Shown here: positions 29,593 through 31,002 of the stretch, in pieces
How positions within the stretch are numbered: position 1 is the stretch's first letter
Layout of the letters: the number at the start of each line of letters is the position of its first letter
Assembly: GCA_035294565.1 (NCBI GenBank)
Contig: DATGKR010000130.1
Coordinates: 1 to 31,002 of the forward strand
Length of the DNA: 31,002 nucleotides
From: DATGKR01 sp035294565
GTDB lineage: Bacteria; Actinomycetota; Acidimicrobiia; Acidimicrobiales; Palsa-688
Direction: 5' to 3'
Notes under the pieces: generated by a model
What the model was told of the DNA's origin: nothing
The model's input: only the letters and a program-made list of their open reading frames with translations
Database searches by the model: none
Position numbers and translations under genes: made by a program

Positions 29593-30162
29593 ATGGAGGA
29601 GAGCTACGTAGACGCCGTCATAGACGACTGCCGGGCGAAGATGGCCAAGGCGGTGGAGCACGCCCGGTCGGAATTGGCGGCGATCCGCACCGGTAGGGCA
29701 GCCCCGGTCCTCGTCGAGAAGCTGAGGGTCGAGTACTACGGCGCCGAGGTGCCCCTCCAGCAGCTGGCCGGCATCCAGGTGCCCGAAGCGAAACTGATGG
29801 TCATAGCCCCATATGACAAGGCGTCGCTCAAGGCGATCGAGAAGGCGATCATCAGCTCCGATCTGGGCATCAACCCGACCAACGACGGGTCGGTGATCCG
29901 CCTGGCGTTCCCCCCGCTGACCGAGGAGAGGCGCCGCGAGATGGTGAGGGTCGCCCACCACAAGGCGGAGGAAGGGCGGGTGGCGGTACGCAACGTTCGC
30001 CGGGCGGCCCGCAAGGACCTCGAAGCGCTGGAGAAGGACGGCGACATCTCCGGCGACGAGCTGGACCGTGCCGAGAAGGAGCTGGAGCGGGTAACCCACG
30101 AGTACGTGGCCGAGATCGACCGCGCCTTGGCGCACAAAGAGGAAGAGCTGCTTTCTGTCTGA
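29593..30162 (+). CDS. frr: Ribosome recycling factor
   Basis: RRF, with EF-G, splits post-termination ribosomes. The 189-residue product has the family features DDCRAKMAKAVEHARSELAAIRTGRA, LRVEYYGAEVPLQQLAGI, INPTNDGSVIRLAFPPLTEERRREMVRVAHHKAEEGRVAVRNVRR, and a C-terminal helix of domain I. Length is a few residues above the usual 185. The ATG is the only suitable start and lies four bases after a mini-ORF stop. Confidence 0.96.
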   Translation: MEESYVDAVIDDCRAKMAKAVEHARSELAAIRTGRAAPVLVEKLRVEYYGAEVPLQQLAGIQVPEAKLMVIAPYDKASLKAIEKAIISSDLGINPTNDGSVIRLAFPPLTEERRREMVRVAHHKAEEGRVAVRNVRRAARKDLEALEKDGDISGDELDRAEKELERVTHEYVAEIDRALAHKEEELLSV

Positions 30163-30180
30163 GATCCCCAGGGAGGCACC

Positions 30181-31002
30181 GTGACCGAGCGCGACGAGAG
30201 GTGGACACGGCTCCCCCGCCAGGCCGGCGAGGGGGTGAGGATCATCCCAGCGGAGGAGGCCCAGGCGGCCCTGGAGGCAGGTGAGGCCGCCGGGCGGCGC
30301 CCCGACGACCAGCTCCGCTTCGGCGACGTGCCGCCGGCGCCCCGCGGCCCCCGGCCGGCCCACCGTTTCCCCCTGCCCGACTCGGTCGACCCTGCCCAGG
30401 CCGTGTCGTTGCCGCCGCTGGCCCCGAAACCGAGCCCCGGTCCCGCCAGGCGAGCGCTCGAAGACCGCCCCGGCCGTGGCGCGAAGCGCCCGCCCGATCC
30501 CGGGGGTCCGGCGGCGGGCCGGAGAGAGACCCAGCCGCCAGAGGCCGAACAGCGCCCGGTGAGCGCGGCCGGGGGTCCGCCCGAGCTCGCGGCCCGCCAG
30601 GAGGACCCAAAGGACGAGCCGGTCGGAGCCGAGAGCGAGGAAACGGGACGGGTCGGAGCCGAGCAGGCCGAAGCACCCGTCGCGAATGAGACACCCGCTG
30701 GGGGGCTGCGCCAGCTCGAGCCTCCACCCCCGCCGGCGAGCCCTCCCACCGCGACCTACCTGCCGCCGCCGGCGTACACTTCAACCCCCGAGCCGGCGCC
30801 CACCGCGGGGCCGGCTTCCGAACAGGACCCGCAGCCCGGTTGGCGTCGCGGCCACGACCCCACCGTGGCCTGGCCGCCCGAACAACGAGAAAGCGAGGTT
30901 GGCGGAAACGTGCCCGAGGACAGATGGGCCGCAGCCGACGACAGGACGACCGAGATGGGTGTGGTGCGCCCCTCCGCCGAGTCGTCGGGCGACCGGCCCG
31001 AC
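30181..31002 (+). CDS. N-terminal low-complexity part of a probable CdsA (phosphatidate cytidylyltransferase), truncated by the window edge
   Basis: A GTG at 30181, with agggagg seven bases upstream and 18 bases after the frr stop, opens a frame that runs without a stop to the window end (274 codons). The first 60 residues look ordered and conserved in style (GVRIIPAEEAQAALEAGEAA, LRFGDVPPAPRG, HRFPLPDSVDP). The remainder is Pro/Glu/Ala/Gly-rich, with a ten-residue repeat (VGAES..., VGAEQ...) and no hydrophobic segment. Because cdsA normally follows frr, I infer a CdsA with a long cytoplasmic extension, but no catalytic domain is visible here. It could instead be another Pro-rich protein. Confidence 0.7.
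   Translation, partial: MTERDERWTRLPRQAGEGVRIIPAEEAQAALEAGEAAGRRPDDQLRFGDVPPAPRGPRPAHRFPLPDSVDPAQAVSLPPLAPKPSPGPARRALEDRPGRGAKRPPDPGGPAAGRRETQPPEAEQRPVSAAGGPPELAARQEDPKDEPVGAESEETGRVGAEQAEAPVANETPAGGLRQLEPPPPPASPPTATYLPPPAYTSTPEPAPTAGPASEQDPQPGWRRGHDPTVAWPPEQRESEVGGNVPEDRWAAADDRTTEMGVVRPSAESSGDRPD

Noticed and set aside
1..31002. CRISPR arrays, insertion sequences, prophage or toxin-antitoxin genes
   Set aside because: No regularly spaced repeats, transposase motifs, integrases, phage structural genes or toxin-antitoxin pairs were recognised in any frame.

Overview
This is a GC-rich, gene-dense chromosomal window from an actinobacterium (Actinomycetota). The markers are a SepIVA-like DivIVA-family protein, the DUF2469 family, a WhiG-type sigma factor beside rpsB, many GTG/TTG starts, and the order rsmD-coaD-sepIVA-yceD-rpmF-plsX-acpP-rnc-mutM-smc-ftsY. 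The short SepIVA form and the long low-complexity ORF after frr suggest class Acidimicrobiia, but that placement is an inference from memory. I see no tRNA, rRNA, CRISPR array, insertion sequence or prophage.

Layout. 1-10556 (+): the end of recG, then rsmD, coaD, a SepIVA homologue, yceD, rpmF, plsX, acpP, rnc, mutM, smc and ftsY. These cover 16S rRNA methylation, CoA synthesis, envelope growth, lipid initiation, RNA processing, base-excision repair, chromosome organisation and membrane targeting. 10631-13097 (-): a three-gene ABC-2 export cassette (ATPase and two permeases), opposite in direction to the housekeeping genes and lying between ftsY and ffh. 13234-18016 (+): ffh, rpsP, khpA, rimM, trmD, rplS, lepB and a DUF2469 gene, the classical SRP, ribosome-maturation and signal-peptidase cluster. 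18013-22513 (+): yraN, a Cys/Met-metabolism PLP enzyme, comM and dprA. 22590-25346 (-): an acyl-CoA synthetase and a zinc-less MDR oxidoreductase, a second inverted metabolic insertion. 25635-31002 (+): whiG, rpsB, tsf, pyrH, frr and the start of a long low-complexity ORF that by position is probably cdsA.

Most of the window is conserved core genome, and I do not see a clear undescribed multi-gene system. The items that deserve a second look are small and regulatory. They include a three-segment inverted-repeat element between the acyl-CoA synthetase and whiG, two identical hairpins in tandem just before comM, an 18-base motif shared by the L32 and L19 leaders, and a tandem repeat in the divergent ABC/ffh promoter region. 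Others are a recurring leaderless-promoter geometry, probable CTG starts at two consecutive genes, bridging mini-ORFs, and a collagen-like repeat tail on ribosomal protein S2.
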